Part shown: one piece after another, positions 40,596 to 49,668 of the stretch | Numbering within the stretch: position 1 is the stretch's first letter | How the letters are laid out: each line of letters starts with the position of its first letter | Source: Nitrospirota bacterium | GTDB taxonomy: Bacteria > Nitrospirota > Thermodesulfovibrionia > Thermodesulfovibrionales > UBA6898 | Length of the DNA: 64,000 nt | Direction: 5' to 3' | Assembly: GCA_016214855.1 (NCBI GenBank) | Contig: JACRMT010000007.1 | Location: 102,225 to 166,224, forward strand | Made by a program: the position numbers and the translations under genes | Notes under the pieces: model-generated | Database searches by the model: none | What the model was told of the DNA's origin: nothing | The model's input: the letters and a program-made list of their open reading frames with translations, nothing else

Positions 40596-42929
40596 ATGTC
40601 TAAAAAGCCCCATATCAGCAACGACCTCTACGAATTCATCATGAACGGGATCACCTCAGGCGTATGGGTCGCTGACCGGCATGATGTGATCCACTACGCC
40701 AACCGGGCCATGGAGATGATCGCCGGTGTAACCCACCAGCGGCTTATCGGCTCCGCAGTCTTCAGCGAACTCGCCGAGAATGCCGCGCAATATTTCAAGC
40801 TCCATTACCTTGAGGCGAAAGAGACCCTGAAGCCGGTGCATTACGCCGATGTCCCTGTGATGACGCCGGCGGGCAGGCAGACGTTCCAGTCCGGCTGGCT
40901 CATTCCCAAGGTGAAGGACGGGCAGTACGACGGCATGATCTGCACGGTCGAGGATATCACCAACCAGAAGCAGGCCAGAAATGCCCTGAAGGCGAGTGAA
41001 GCCAAGTATCGAGAGCTTGTCGAGAGCGCAAACAGCATAATTATGCGTATGGATATGAAAGGCACCATCATATTCTTCAACGCCTTTGCACAGAAGTTCT
41101 TCGGCTTTGCAGAACAGGAGATCGTCGGCAGGAATGTGCTCGGAACGATCATTCCGAAGACTGCGGAGAGGAAGCGCAAGCTCACGAAGATGTTCCGGGA
41201 GATCGGAAAGAATCCGGAGCGTTATGAGAATATTGAGGACGAGAACATACGGGAGAACGGCGAAAGGGTCTGGATCTCTTGGACCAATCGCGCGCTTTTC
41301 AGGGACGGCATCAGTGTCGTCGAGATCCTCTGCATCGGCAATGACATTACTGCCCAGAAATATCATGAGAACCTTCTTGAGCAGTGCCGCATGGATCTCG
41401 AGGACAAGGTCAGGATCAGGACCATGCAGCTCACCCAGGCAAATGAGAATCTGCATCAGGAGATCGACGAACGGAAGTGGGCTGAGCAGGTGCTCAGGAT
41501 ATCCGAGGAAAAATACCGGCTTGTTGTCGAGCATGCGAACGAAGGCATTGTGGTGACCCAGGATGATTTCTTCAAGTATGCAAATCCCAAGGCAGAGAGG
41601 ATATTGGGGTATTCCAGCGACGACCTCCGTTCAAAACCCTTTACCGAGTTTATCCATCCCGACGATCGTGACCTGATGAGGGAGCGCCACCTCAGACGGC
41701 TGCGCGGAGATAACCTCCCCCATTTCTTTTCCAGCCGGATCATTGATCCCGAGGGAACGGTACGGTGGCTTGAGATCAACTCGGTTCTTATCACCTGGAT
41801 GGGAAGGCCTGCCACACTCGCTTTTTTTAATAATATTACCGAGCGGAAGCGGGCTGAGGAGATGCTTCATCTCCTGCGGACCGCAATCCAGCAGGCACGG
41901 GACTCGATCGTTATCACCACCGCGAATCCGGCACGTCCTATGGCAAAGATCGTTTTTGTGAACGCAGCATTTACCAAGATGACCGGCTACACTGCCGAAG
42001 AGGTCATCGGGAAACCGTCACTTATCCTTCAGGGGCCTGAAGCCGAGGGTATGGTCTGGACAAAGTTCGAGGCAGGTTCCGCAGACAGCAAGGCCTTCTA
42101 CCTTGAGACCGTGGCATACCGGAAAGACGGCACCCATTTTGATGTCGAGTGGCAGATAACTCCGTTGAGGGACGACAAGCGGAAGGTCTCACATTTTGTC
42201 TCTATTCAGAGGGATATAACAGAAAGAAAACGGGCAGAAGAGAAGTTCACGCTTTATCAGGAGCAGCTGCGTTCGCTCACCTCCGAGCTTTCGCTTGCCG
42301 AGGAGAGTGAAAGGCGGCGAATTGCCACCCAGATCCACGACCACATAGGCCAGACCCTTGCGATCACGAAGATAAGGCTCGGTGCTCTCAAGGACTCATG
42401 CGACAGCGGCCATATCGGGCAGATCGATGAGATCCGGGGGCTCATCGAGCAGACGATAGCATCGACAAAATCTCTGACCTTTGAACTGAGCCCCCCGATC
42501 CTTTACGAGCTGGGACTTGAGGCAACGATCGAATGGCTTTCCGAACAGATGCAGAAACAGCATTACATACTCTTTTCCTGTGAAAATGACGGAGACCTCA
42601 AGCCGCTCACCCGGGAGATGAGCATACTTCTTTTCCAGGTGGTGCGCGAGCTCTATATGAATATCGTCAAACACGCTCAGGCTCATCAGGTCCTGACCTA
42701 TATACGCAAGGTTGATGAAAACGTCATGATCGTGGTAGAGGACGACGGTATCGGTTTTGATTTTTCGTCCATCGACCGCCGGTTGACATTCGGCTTTTTC
42801 AGTATCCGGGAGCGGTTGAAGTACCTTGGCGGCACCTTGGAAGTCGATTCAACTCCGGGAAAGGGAACGCGGATCACGGTCATATCACCGCTCGCCAGGA
42901 GCGGGGATGAAACGCAGAGGTACCCATGA
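40596..42929 (+). CDS. Cytoplasmic multi-PAS sensor histidine kinase (HisKA_3/NarX-like)
   Basis: A 777-residue kinase without membrane helices or signal peptide. Four PAS-type sensor regions are visible, at about 10-130, 135-260, 305-425 and 430-555, each followed by the linker pattern (ITxxKxAE). Then come a HisKA_3 dimerisation segment with the phosphorylated His581 in RRRIATQIHDHIGQTL and an HATPase domain (DDGIGFD, TPGKGT). The class usually pairs with LuxR-type regulators, and one follows with a 4-base overlap. PAS domains may bind heme, flavin or nothing; the ligand is unknown. Divergence from cooS suggests sensing of CO or redox state, an inference only. Confidence 0.88.
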   Translation: MSKKPHISNDLYEFIMNGITSGVWVADRHDVIHYANRAMEMIAGVTHQRLIGSAVFSELAENAAQYFKLHYLEAKETLKPVHYADVPVMTPAGRQTFQSGWLIPKVKDGQYDGMICTVEDITNQKQARNALKASEAKYRELVESANSIIMRMDMKGTIIFFNAFAQKFFGFAEQEIVGRNVLGTIIPKTAERKRKLTKMFREIGKNPERYENIEDENIRENGERVWISWTNRALFRDGISVVEILCIGNDITAQKYHENLLEQCRMDLEDKVRIRTMQLTQANENLHQEIDERKWAEQVLRISEEKYRLVVEHANEGIVVTQDDFFKYANPKAERILGYSSDDLRSKPFTEFIHPDDRDLMRERHLRRLRGDNLPHFFSSRIIDPEGTVRWLEINSVLITWMGRPATLAFFNNITERKRAEEMLHLLRTAIQQARDSIVITTANPARPMAKIVFVNAAFTKMTGYTAEEVIGKPSLILQGPEAEGMVWTKFEAGSADSKAFYLETVAYRKDGTHFDVEWQITPLRDDKRKVSHFVSIQRDITERKRAEEKFTLYQEQLRSLTSELSLAEESERRRIATQIHDHIGQTLAITKIRLGALKDSCDSGHIGQIDEIRGLIEQTIASTKSLTFELSPPILYELGLEATIEWLSEQMQKQHYILFSCENDGDLKPLTREMSILLFQVVRELYMNIVKHAQAHQVLTYIRKVDENVMIVVEDDGIGFDFSSIDRRLTFGFFSIRERLKYLGGTLEVDSTPGKGTRITVISPLARSGDETQRYP

Positions 42930-43573
42930 CAATAAAAGTGCTGCTGGCTGATGACCACAAGATCGTGAGGGACGGGTTACGTACCCTCCTTGAAAAGCAT
43001 GCGGATATCACCGTGCTGGGAGAGGCTGAGGATGGAAGGGAAGCCCTGCAGCTGGCCAGAAAGCTGTCTCCTGACATTGTCGTTATGGACATTGCCATGC
43101 CCGAGCTTAACGGGATCGAGGCAACCAGGCAGATCCTGGCGGAACGTCCCGACATAAGGATCGTAGCTCTTTCCATGCATTCTGACAAGAGGTTCGTTTC
43201 CGAAATGCTCAAGGCCGGGGCGTCAGCGTATCTTTTGAAAGACTGCGCATTTGAAGAGCTCATTACGGCGATAAGGACGATCATGAAGGGCAAGATATAT
43301 CTCAGTCCTGGTATCGCCGGTGTCGTGCTGGCGGATTACATCAGGAGCGACCGGAAGTCCGAGCCGTCAGTCTTTTCGCAGCTCTCGGACCGGGAGCGTG
43401 AGGTGCTTCAGCTCATGGCAGAGGGAAGAACGACCAAGCAGGTGGCCGCGCATCTGAATGTGAGCATCAAGACCGTTGAAACGCACAGGACAAACATCAT
43501 GACAAAGCTCGATATACACAGTATTGCAGAACTCACCAAATATGCGATCCGTGAAGGCCTGACCTCGCTTTAG
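42926..43573 (+). CDS. NarL/LuxR-family response regulator
   Basis: A 215-residue two-domain regulator. The receiver has the acidic pocket ADDHK, the phosphoacceptor aspartate in VVMDIAMPELNG near residue 54 and a conserved lysine in LLKDC. The C-terminal LuxR helix-turn-helix (LSDREREVLQLMAEG...VSIKTVETHRTNIM) binds DNA. It overlaps the kinase by four bases, so the two form a pair. Likely targets are the inverted repeats at 40403 and 40454. Confidence 0.93.
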   Translation: MTIKVLLADDHKIVRDGLRTLLEKHADITVLGEAEDGREALQLARKLSPDIVVMDIAMPELNGIEATRQILAERPDIRIVALSMHSDKRFVSEMLKAGASAYLLKDCAFEELITAIRTIMKGKIYLSPGIAGVVLADYIRSDRKSEPSVFSQLSDREREVLQLMAEGRTTKQVAAHLNVSIKTVETHRTNIMTKLDIHSIAELTKYAIREGLTSL

Positions 43574-43640
43574 TCCCTTCGTACCGATTCCTCAGGGCAG
43601 CACGGCTCATAGCAGCATACACCCTTGCCCGCTTTTTCAG

Positions 43641-43659
43641 GTCGTTACCGGCAGTAGGG
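43641..43659 (+). promoter_or_regulatory. 19-base motif shared with the reactivase gene leader, copy 1
   Basis: GTCGTTACCGGCAGTAGGG occurs here, and with one change at 52217-52235. The 3' end forms a small hairpin (GTAGGG, loop, CCCTAC at 43664-43669). It lies 33-51 bases upstream of a possible -35 box (TTGTTA at 43692, 17 bases, AATAAT at 43715). Confidence 0.4.
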
Positions 43660-43769
43660 TTTCCCCTACCCTAAAATCAGGGTTTTCCCGATTGTTATAA
43701 CTATCTGCCGCAGCAATAATAAACCGCAACCACGAAAATCTTCGAGAAATTAAAACGGGAAGGAGCGAA

Positions 43770-44792
43770 ATGACCACTATGACAGCAAAAGAGAGAGTAA
43801 TGAAATTCCTCAATGGGGAGAAGGTAGACCGACCCCCGATATTCAGCGGCATGGGCAATGTGATCAAGCCTGTCCTTGACAAGAACAACATTGTCTTTTC
43901 AAGAGTGCACCGTGACCCTGAACTTATGGCTAAGGCAGCCGCAGGCATGTATCGGGAGTTCGGCTACGAATGTGCGGTCGTTCCTTTTGATCTTGGCGTC
44001 GAGGCAGAAGCTCTCGGCGCGAAGATGAACTACTATGACGAGGTCGAAGGCCTTCTCTACCCGACCGTAAAAGAGAAGTCGGTCGTGACCGTGGAAGATA
44101 TCAAGATCCCGGCTGACCTGAAGAATGCCGGCAGGATCCCGGTCATTACCGGCGCGATCAAGGCCCTTCGCAGGGAGTTAGGCAATGATGTTGCCATCGG
44201 GACCTACGTGCTTGGCCCGTTCACTCTTGCGGGACAGGTTAAGGAACTCGACCAGCTTTTTGAGGATTCGTTCCTTGAGCCGGAGAAGACCGGCAAACTG
44301 CTTGAGAAGCTTTCGGAAGTCGTCATACAGGTCTTTAAGATCTACCAGGAGGCAGGCGCTGATTATTTTACCCTGAGAGAGATGGGGGGGACATCAGACG
44401 TTATGAGCCCCAAGAGCTTCAAGAGCCTTATCAAGCCCCACCTGGTCAGGATCCTTTCGGAAATGCCGAGGCCCAGTATCCTCCATATCTGCGGCGACAC
44501 CAATGCGATCATCACCGATATGGCCGAGTGTGGTGCTGATGCGGTCAGTGTTGATCAGAAGAACCGCATTGCGGAGACACGGCAGAAACTCGGCGACAAG
44601 GCGATCATACTCGGCAATTTCGACCCCATCAAGGTCCTCCATAAAGGTGCTGCGAGTGACGTCGGCCCGGCAGTGCTCGATGCGCTCAAAAACGGTGCAA
44701 GTGCCGTATGGCCTGGCTGCGACCTCTGGCCTGAGGTCCCGCAGGAAAATATGGATGCATTAATGAAGGCGCTGAAAAACGTGCAGAAATAA
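43770..44792 (+). CDS. UroD-superfamily corrinoid methyltransferase, MtaA/MtbA-like
   Basis: A 340-residue TIM-barrel protein of the uroporphyrinogen-decarboxylase superfamily. True HemE is unlikely, because the zinc-binding pattern of methylcobamide:thiol methyltransferases is present: HICGDT near residue 236 and a later cysteine in PGCDLWPEVP near residue 316 (H-X-C...C). Enzymes of this kind move a methyl group between a corrinoid protein and a second acceptor, such as coenzyme M in methanogens. This organism probably lacks CoM, so the acceptor is unknown. It starts the operon that later encodes a corrinoid protein and its reactivase. Confidence 0.8.
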   Translation: MTTMTAKERVMKFLNGEKVDRPPIFSGMGNVIKPVLDKNNIVFSRVHRDPELMAKAAAGMYREFGYECAVVPFDLGVEAEALGAKMNYYDEVEGLLYPTVKEKSVVTVEDIKIPADLKNAGRIPVITGAIKALRRELGNDVAIGTYVLGPFTLAGQVKELDQLFEDSFLEPEKTGKLLEKLSEVVIQVFKIYQEAGADYFTLREMGGTSDVMSPKSFKSLIKPHLVRILSEMPRPSILHICGDTNAIITDMAECGADAVSVDQKNRIAETRQKLGDKAIILGNFDPIKVLHKGAASDVGPAVLDALKNGASAVWPGCDLWPEVPQENMDALMKALKNVQK

Positions 44793-44811
44793 GGCGGGAA
44801 CGGCCGAAGTC

Positions 44812-45429
44812 ATGAAGATCATTCAAATTGCAGGATATCTCGGCTCCGGGAAGACCACCCTCATCATTGCGCTGAGCAGGAAGGTGGCTGAGGCCGGCAT
44901 GAAGGTTGCAATCCTGGTTAATGACGTAGGAGCTGTGCCGGTTGACGGAAGGGTAATAGAAGAATACGGCCTGACGGTAAAAGACATCGGCGGCGGATGC
45001 ATCTGCTGCCAGGTGGCCGGGACCATGATCAGGACGCTTGAGACGCTTGCCAAAGGGCCAAACCCGGACATAGTTATCATCGAGCCGACGGGCATTGCAG
45101 TGCCTGAGTCGATCCGCCAGACCGTGATGCTGAATGCGGAAAAAACCGGCGCAGTGTCAGGGCCTGCGATCGTTCTTTTCGATACCACGCGCACTGAAAA
45201 GCTCCTCACGTACGACACCCTGAAGCGTCTGGTAACAACCCAGATAAGGGATGCAGATATTGTCGCCCTGAGCAAGATCGACCTGTCTTCGTCCGATGCG
45301 GCAGCTCATGCGGAAAAGGCTGTCCGTGAGCTGAATCAGACCGCAGAGGTCATCCGGCTTTCGACCGTGACAGGGGAAGGGCTCTCTGTCCTGGCTGACC
45401 GGATACGGGGAGTAAGGGTGCAGGCATGA
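44812..45429 (+). CDS. CobW/HypB/UreG-type GTPase
   Basis: A 205-residue G3E-family GTPase with Walker A GYLGSGKTT (residues 8-16), the metal-binding GGGCICCQ motif (C63, C65, C66), EPTG and a guanine-specificity SKID. G3E proteins insert or deliver metals (Ni, Co, Zn) to enzymes. The CXCC motif places it with COG0523/CobW-like metallochaperones, but it lacks the C-terminal CobW domain. Position directly behind the zinc-type methyltransferase suggests delivery of zinc or cobalt in this system. It overlaps the next gene by four bases. Confidence 0.8.
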   Translation: MKIIQIAGYLGSGKTTLIIALSRKVAEAGMKVAILVNDVGAVPVDGRVIEEYGLTVKDIGGGCICCQVAGTMIRTLETLAKGPNPDIVIIEPTGIAVPESIRQTVMLNAEKTGAVSGPAIVLFDTTRTEKLLTYDTLKRLVTTQIRDADIVALSKIDLSSSDAAAHAEKAVRELNQTAEVIRLSTVTGEGLSVLADRIRGVRVQA

Positions 45430-45845
45430 CCGGATTTATGGAGTTGAACAGCAGCAGAAATCCCGTGCATGACGACATCAACAGCCATGGCATGCGCTGT
45501 CTGGTGACCGCTGCCGGATCGGTCAGCGCAGTTGACCTGAGGCGATTCGCTGCAGAGTTGATGGCCGCAATCGCATCAGCATGCGTCACTGCCGGAGCAA
45601 AGGACGTGAGCCATGTGAAGGCGTTCATCGAATATGGAGCAGGGTTTCTTCATGCCGATATTGTCGGAGATCAGGGCGACGTAAAAGTCGAAGGAAGGGA
45701 CGGCGAACCAACAGAGAGATTCAGCCTTGTGGTGAATTCGGTCATCTACGGATTAAGCGCCAATGCCGTGAAAGACGTCACGGAATCGACGATCAATACA
45801 ACAGTCGGCAAGTTCGGGTTCGTGAGAACTTCTGCAGAGAAGTGA
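45426..45845 (+). CDS. Unknown protein of the methyltransferase operon
   Basis: A 139-residue protein I do not recognise. It looks soluble, with a helical middle (about residues 35-65, DLRRFAAELMAAIASACV), no cysteine motif and no membrane segment. The ATGA overlap with the GTPase gene and the following AAA gene 32 bases on indicate that it belongs to the operon. Codon use is like the neighbours, so it is probably real. It may be an adaptor for the AAA-VWA pair. Confidence 0.6.
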   Translation: MTGFMELNSSRNPVHDDINSHGMRCLVTAAGSVSAVDLRRFAAELMAAIASACVTAGAKDVSHVKAFIEYGAGFLHADIVGDQGDVKVEGRDGEPTERFSLVVNSVIYGLSANAVKDVTESTINTTVGKFGFVRTSAEK

Positions 45846-45877
45846 CCGCACAAGAGAAAGAAGGAGAAGAAAATATC

Positions 45878-45985
45878 ATGAAAGAGACGATGATAAAACC
45901 GGCCCATGAAGCGAATATGCAGGATTACCGGATCGAAAGCGAGCCTTTTTATCTGCCGATTCAGGATGAAGTAGAACTGTTCTGA
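45878..45985 (+). pseudogene. 5' segment of the CbbQ-like gene before an in-frame TGA
   Basis: From ATG 45878 (behind AAGGAGAAG) 35 codons run to TGA at 45983-45985, ending DEVELF. The same frame continues after the TGA ([20 protein letters not shown]) without any other defect, and this is the expected N-terminal stretch of CbbQ/NorQ proteins. So the gene is interrupted by a single stop: a sequencing error, a fresh nonsense mutation, readthrough, or recoding. Confidence 0.65.
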
Positions 45986-46012
45986 ATAGCGTATGAGAAC
46001 AGGCTTCCGCTC

Positions 46013-46708
46013 ATGCTCAAGGGGCCTACCGGCTGTGGAAAGACACGATTTCTCTCGTACATGGCATACAAAACCGGACTTCCGCTCATTACCATTGCCT
46101 GTCACGAAGACCTCACTGCCAGTGATCTTGTCGGCCGGTATCTCCTCGACGGCGGCACCACTCGCTGGCAGGATGGACCCTTAAGCCTTGCGGTTCGTCA
46201 CGGCGGGATCTGTTACCTTGACGAGGTGGTAGAGGCAAGGAAAGATACGACGGTCGTGATCCATCCTCTTACGGACGACCGGCGGGTCCTGCCTCTCGAA
46301 AAGAGGGGCCAGATCCTCGAAGCCTCTGATACCTTCATGCTGGTCATCTCCTATAATCCAGGGTACCAGACTGTTCTCAAAGACCTCAAGCAGAGTACAA
46401 AACAGCGCTTTATCACTCTTGACTTTGACTATCCTTCGGCGACATTGGAAGAGGAGATCATTGTGCATGAGAGCGGGGTGGACCGCAAGACCGCAGCAGA
46501 TCTCAGGAAGATAGCAGAGAAGATCAGGGGGCTGAAAGACCGGGGGCTTGATGAAGGGGTGAGCACGAGACTGCTTATTTATGCAGGTGTGCTGATCAAA
46601 CGGGGCGTTGAGCCGAGGCGTGCCTGTGAGGTCGCCATGATAAAGCCTATTACGGATGATTTCGAGATCCAGAAGATCCTGCAGGAACTTGTTGCCGCGG
46701 TGCACTGA
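46013..46708 (+). CDS. CbbQ/NorQ-type MoxR-family AAA+ ATPase, main part
   Basis: The rest of the CbbQ/NirQ/NorQ-like ATPase. From the internal ATG 46013 the product has 231 residues and starts three residues before Walker A (GPTGCGKT). Walker B ([11 protein letters not shown]), sensor 1 (LVISYNPG) and the C-terminal lid follow. The upstream N-terminal segment is separated by the TGA at 45983. CbbQ works with CbbO to remodel and activate rubisco, NorQ with NorD to mature nitric oxide reductase; neither target is in the window. The stop overlaps the VWA partner gene by one base. The likely client is a neighbouring methyltransferase or corrinoid protein. Confidence 0.85.
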   Translation: MLKGPTGCGKTRFLSYMAYKTGLPLITIACHEDLTASDLVGRYLLDGGTTRWQDGPLSLAVRHGGICYLDEVVEARKDTTVVIHPLTDDRRVLPLEKRGQILEASDTFMLVISYNPGYQTVLKDLKQSTKQRFITLDFDYPSATLEEEIIVHESGVDRKTAADLRKIAEKIRGLKDRGLDEGVSTRLLIYAGVLIKRGVEPRRACEVAMIKPITDDFEIQKILQELVAAVH

Positions 46709-49404
46709 TGACGGTTCTCTCTGAAAGACAGACCGTTCAGGAGATAGCGGCGTCAGTCGCGGAAAAGCTCGGCAGCGCTGAGCCTGTTTCCGAAGCGGTC
46801 AGCAGTCTCGCCGGTATTCTGGATGAGGAAGGGATGAAGCACTATCTCCTGATTGTGGATTCCTTCAGCTCGCTCGACCGGTCGCTGGCGTCTTTTTTCC
46901 TGAGCTCCGGCAGGACTATGCTGGAACCGCTCAGTGATCAGGAAGCAAGGAAAGATGTTCTTGCCCTGCTGCTTCAGATGGGACGGTCAAAATGGAGCGT
47001 TGTACAAGCGGCATATCCGAAGCTTCCGCTTTTTGAGAGCTATCCGGCATTGATCCTGGAGTGGCTTCAGACGGCCGGCACCCTGGCGGATATCGATCAG
47101 GATGTTGCTCTGCAGTATCTTGAAGCGAGTATTCCGGTCATAAAATCGATTGGTGCAGGACAGTTTACTGCCTGGACCTCTTTCGGAGAAGAGATCGCCA
47201 GACTTTCATGGAAAACGGCAAAGGAATACTTCAAGTCAAGCCCTGAGGTCTTTAAAAGGATCGACGCATCTGATCTTGAGCGATGGGCAAGATTAGGGAT
47301 ATATCTCCTTGAGAAAAGCCCAAAGGTCAAGGCGGGATACAACGCTCACAGCATGCTTGCTGCCGGGGCTGCGGCAGGTAAATCAAAGAAGATCGATCTT
47401 GCGCTTCAATATTTCAAGTCTGCTCCCCAGATCCTTGCCCGGCTTTCGATGAATGACCTTGAGGAATGGGTGGCAAAGGGGCTTGAAGCAACAGATGTGC
47501 AGAAGGACAGGGGTGCGTCGTATTTTTCACTCCAAACCGGGTCGAGCAGGAATGCTGTTGAAGGGTTGGTGAAGGGCCTGGAGCTGAAAGATATCCATAC
47601 GGTCCTTCGTGCATATGCAGAGGCGCTCGCCGGGAAAAAACTGATGCTGCGTTCGTCCTCGATCTTCTATAAGAACCTCCCCGGACTGAGCAGGTTCTTC
47701 TCTGTTACCGACGGCGAACGTATTTTTCTGCCGTCGCGCATAGAGGTCTTTTCCGACGAGGAGCTGAACTTTAAGACATACAAATGGATACTTACCCATG
47801 AACTGGGACATCTGCTCCATGGCACGTTCAACATCGGGAAGAAAGACCTTGCGTGTCTGGCGGGGCAGAAAAATCCGAATCAGGCCTTCAAGATCTTTGA
47901 ATTCCTTGAGGACGAACGCGTTGACTATCTTCTTGGACTCAGTTATCCGGGGCTTGAAAAGGACCGGCGAACTATCATGGACGCATTTCTATCCAGGACG
48001 CATGCAACGGGAGAGGTGAAAAGGTCTGTCTTCGAGTCCCTGAGCTTCCGGATATCAGATGCGATGGACGGCTCCGACAGTCTTTGCAGGCTCATGCCGC
48101 TTCTGAAAGAGGCCCTTGCCCAGGTGTTAAGACCCGACTGCACCGTCAGGGATGCGCTCGATCTGGCAGTCCGTCTCTACGCGTCATTAAACGGCGAAGC
48201 ATCCTGTGAGGTCTGCGAAAACCGGGAATCCCCGGACCGGCTCTTTTATCGCGGGATCATTGACTATGATCTTGTCGATGATGCGTCTTCCGGTACATCG
48301 AGGCTCGTTCTTGACATGGTTGAGCGTTTCAACGAAAAGAAAGCCGAGATAGCTCCGGAGACGGTGGCAGAAGCACTGAGACGGATCGAAGAGGCTGAGA
48401 TCATAGACTCTGAGGAGCTCCTCTGGCAGGTCGAAGACAGTGAACGACTCGCAGAACTGTTTGAACAGGTCCAGAATGTCATAGCAGAGATGGAGGCAGA
48501 AAAGCGGTTTCGCAGGTCGGTCTATTATGACGAGTGGGACATGAAGCTTGGCGACTACCGCAAAGACTGGTGCCGGGTGAGGGAGATGGACATGCCCGAG
48601 ACATCGCCTGCTTTTTATCAAAAGACGATTACCGACAATTACGGGCTGGTGAGCCTGCTCAGACGGCACTTCAGCCTTTTGAGGCCAGACCGCATCAAGC
48701 GCTACTTCAGGGAAGAGCGGGGAGACGATATTGATCTGGACGCGGTCATCGAGGCCCTGGTCGAACGGCATGCAGGGATAACCCCCTCTGACCGCGTTTA
48801 TATCAGAAGGGAAAAGAACCTTCGCGATGTATCGGTCGCATTCCTGCTGGACATGAGCTATTCCACCGGCGACGAACTCCCCTCAGGCAAGCGGATCATC
48901 GACATCGAGCGGGAGGGGATGGTGCTGATGGCAGAGGCCCTCGAGAGTATCGGCGACCAGTGGGCGGTGTATGGCTTTTCCTCGAATTACCGCGACAAGG
49001 TGGATTTTTTCGTTGTCCATGATTTTGACGAACCCTTCGGCGTTGCGGCAAAAATGCGTTTTGAAAGCATCAGGCCCATTGCCCAGACGCGGCTCGGCGC
49101 TGCGATCAGGCATGCAAACCGGCTGCTCGCCAGACGTCCTTCACGCATCCGGCTGCTTATCCTTCTCTCTGACGGCCGGCCGTATGACATTGATTACGGC
49201 GACTCGGATTATGCCGTTGAGGATACCAGAAGGGCCTTGTGGGAGGGCAGGCGCAAAGGGGTCAATTCTTTCTGCATCACCGTGGACAAAAAAAGTCGTG
49301 ACTATCTGCCGTATATGTATGGTGAGGCGAATTATACGCTTATCGATAATATCGAGACATTGCCGGCGAGACTGCCGCTGATCTATAAACGACTCACAAC
49401 ATAG
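46708..49404 (+). CDS. CbbO/NorD-type VWA-domain protein
   Basis: An 898-residue partner of the AAA protein. The N-terminal two thirds are helical, with a THELGHLLHG motif near residue 363 like a zinc-protease site, though its function in this family is unclear. The last 220 residues are a von Willebrand A domain with MIDAS motif DMSYST near residue 715 and LLILLSDGRPYD. CbbO/NorD proteins tether the AAA ring to its substrate through the MIDAS. The length is longer than many NorD proteins. Its start is coupled to the AAA gene. Confidence 0.85.
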   Translation: MTVLSERQTVQEIAASVAEKLGSAEPVSEAVSSLAGILDEEGMKHYLLIVDSFSSLDRSLASFFLSSGRTMLEPLSDQEARKDVLALLLQMGRSKWSVVQAAYPKLPLFESYPALILEWLQTAGTLADIDQDVALQYLEASIPVIKSIGAGQFTAWTSFGEEIARLSWKTAKEYFKSSPEVFKRIDASDLERWARLGIYLLEKSPKVKAGYNAHSMLAAGAAAGKSKKIDLALQYFKSAPQILARLSMNDLEEWVAKGLEATDVQKDRGASYFSLQTGSSRNAVEGLVKGLELKDIHTVLRAYAEALAGKKLMLRSSSIFYKNLPGLSRFFSVTDGERIFLPSRIEVFSDEELNFKTYKWILTHELGHLLHGTFNIGKKDLACLAGQKNPNQAFKIFEFLEDERVDYLLGLSYPGLEKDRRTIMDAFLSRTHATGEVKRSVFESLSFRISDAMDGSDSLCRLMPLLKEALAQVLRPDCTVRDALDLAVRLYASLNGEASCEVCENRESPDRLFYRGIIDYDLVDDASSGTSRLVLDMVERFNEKKAEIAPETVAEALRRIEEAEIIDSEELLWQVEDSERLAELFEQVQNVIAEMEAEKRFRRSVYYDEWDMKLGDYRKDWCRVREMDMPETSPAFYQKTITDNYGLVSLLRRHFSLLRPDRIKRYFREERGDDIDLDAVIEALVERHAGITPSDRVYIRREKNLRDVSVAFLLDMSYSTGDELPSGKRIIDIEREGMVLMAEALESIGDQWAVYGFSSNYRDKVDFFVVHDFDEPFGVAAKMRFESIRPIAQTRLGAAIRHANRLLARRPSRIRLLILLSDGRPYDIDYGDSDYAVEDTRRALWEGRRKGVNSFCITVDKKSRDYLPYMYGEANYTLIDNIETLPARLPLIYKRLTT

Positions 49405-49419
49405 GGAAAGGAGAAGATC

Positions 49420-49659
49420 ATGGAACGTTGTTATCAATGTGGAGGTCCGGCGGTATTTATCTGCCCGGACTGCAGCTCAAAGGTCTGCAAGGACCATATG
49501 GAGCTCCGGTATGCCGGACCGGACAGAGGGTTTAAATCCCGCTATATGTGCCCTGTCTGCTGGAAGGTGAAGCGGGTCATGCTGGAGCAGAATATGGTCA
49601 ACGCGATCCAGCATAAACCGAAGGTCTTTGTCTTCGGCGGAAGAAAGACAGGGGTGTAG
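49420..49659 (+). CDS. Small zinc-finger protein
   Basis: A 79-residue protein with three Cys/His pairs: CYQC, CPDC followed by CKDH, and CPVC. The arrangement resembles a B-box/AN1-like or treble-clef zinc finger binding two zincs. An AAAGGAG site precedes the ATG, 15 bases after the VWA gene. It is probably a protein-protein contact module for the operon. No enzyme motif is visible. Confidence 0.65.
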   Translation: MERCYQCGGPAVFICPDCSSKVCKDHMELRYAGPDRGFKSRYMCPVCWKVKRVMLEQNMVNAIQHKPKVFVFGGRKTGV

Positions 49660-49668
49660 GAGAAGGCC

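Noticed and set aside
43770..44792. UroD-like protein as HemE of heme or siroheme synthesis
   Set aside because: The H-X-C...C zinc pattern and the corrinoid operon context fit methyltransferases, not uroporphyrinogen decarboxylase.
45983..46016. TGA in the CbbQ gene as a proven selenocysteine codon
   Set aside because: The following stem is short, homologs have no cysteine expected here, and no selenocysteine machinery is visible, so recoding is only a possibility.
46013..49404. CbbQ/CbbO pair as rubisco or nitric oxide reductase maturation genes
   Set aside because: No rubisco, cbb or nor genes are in the window and the surrounding genes are all corrinoid related.
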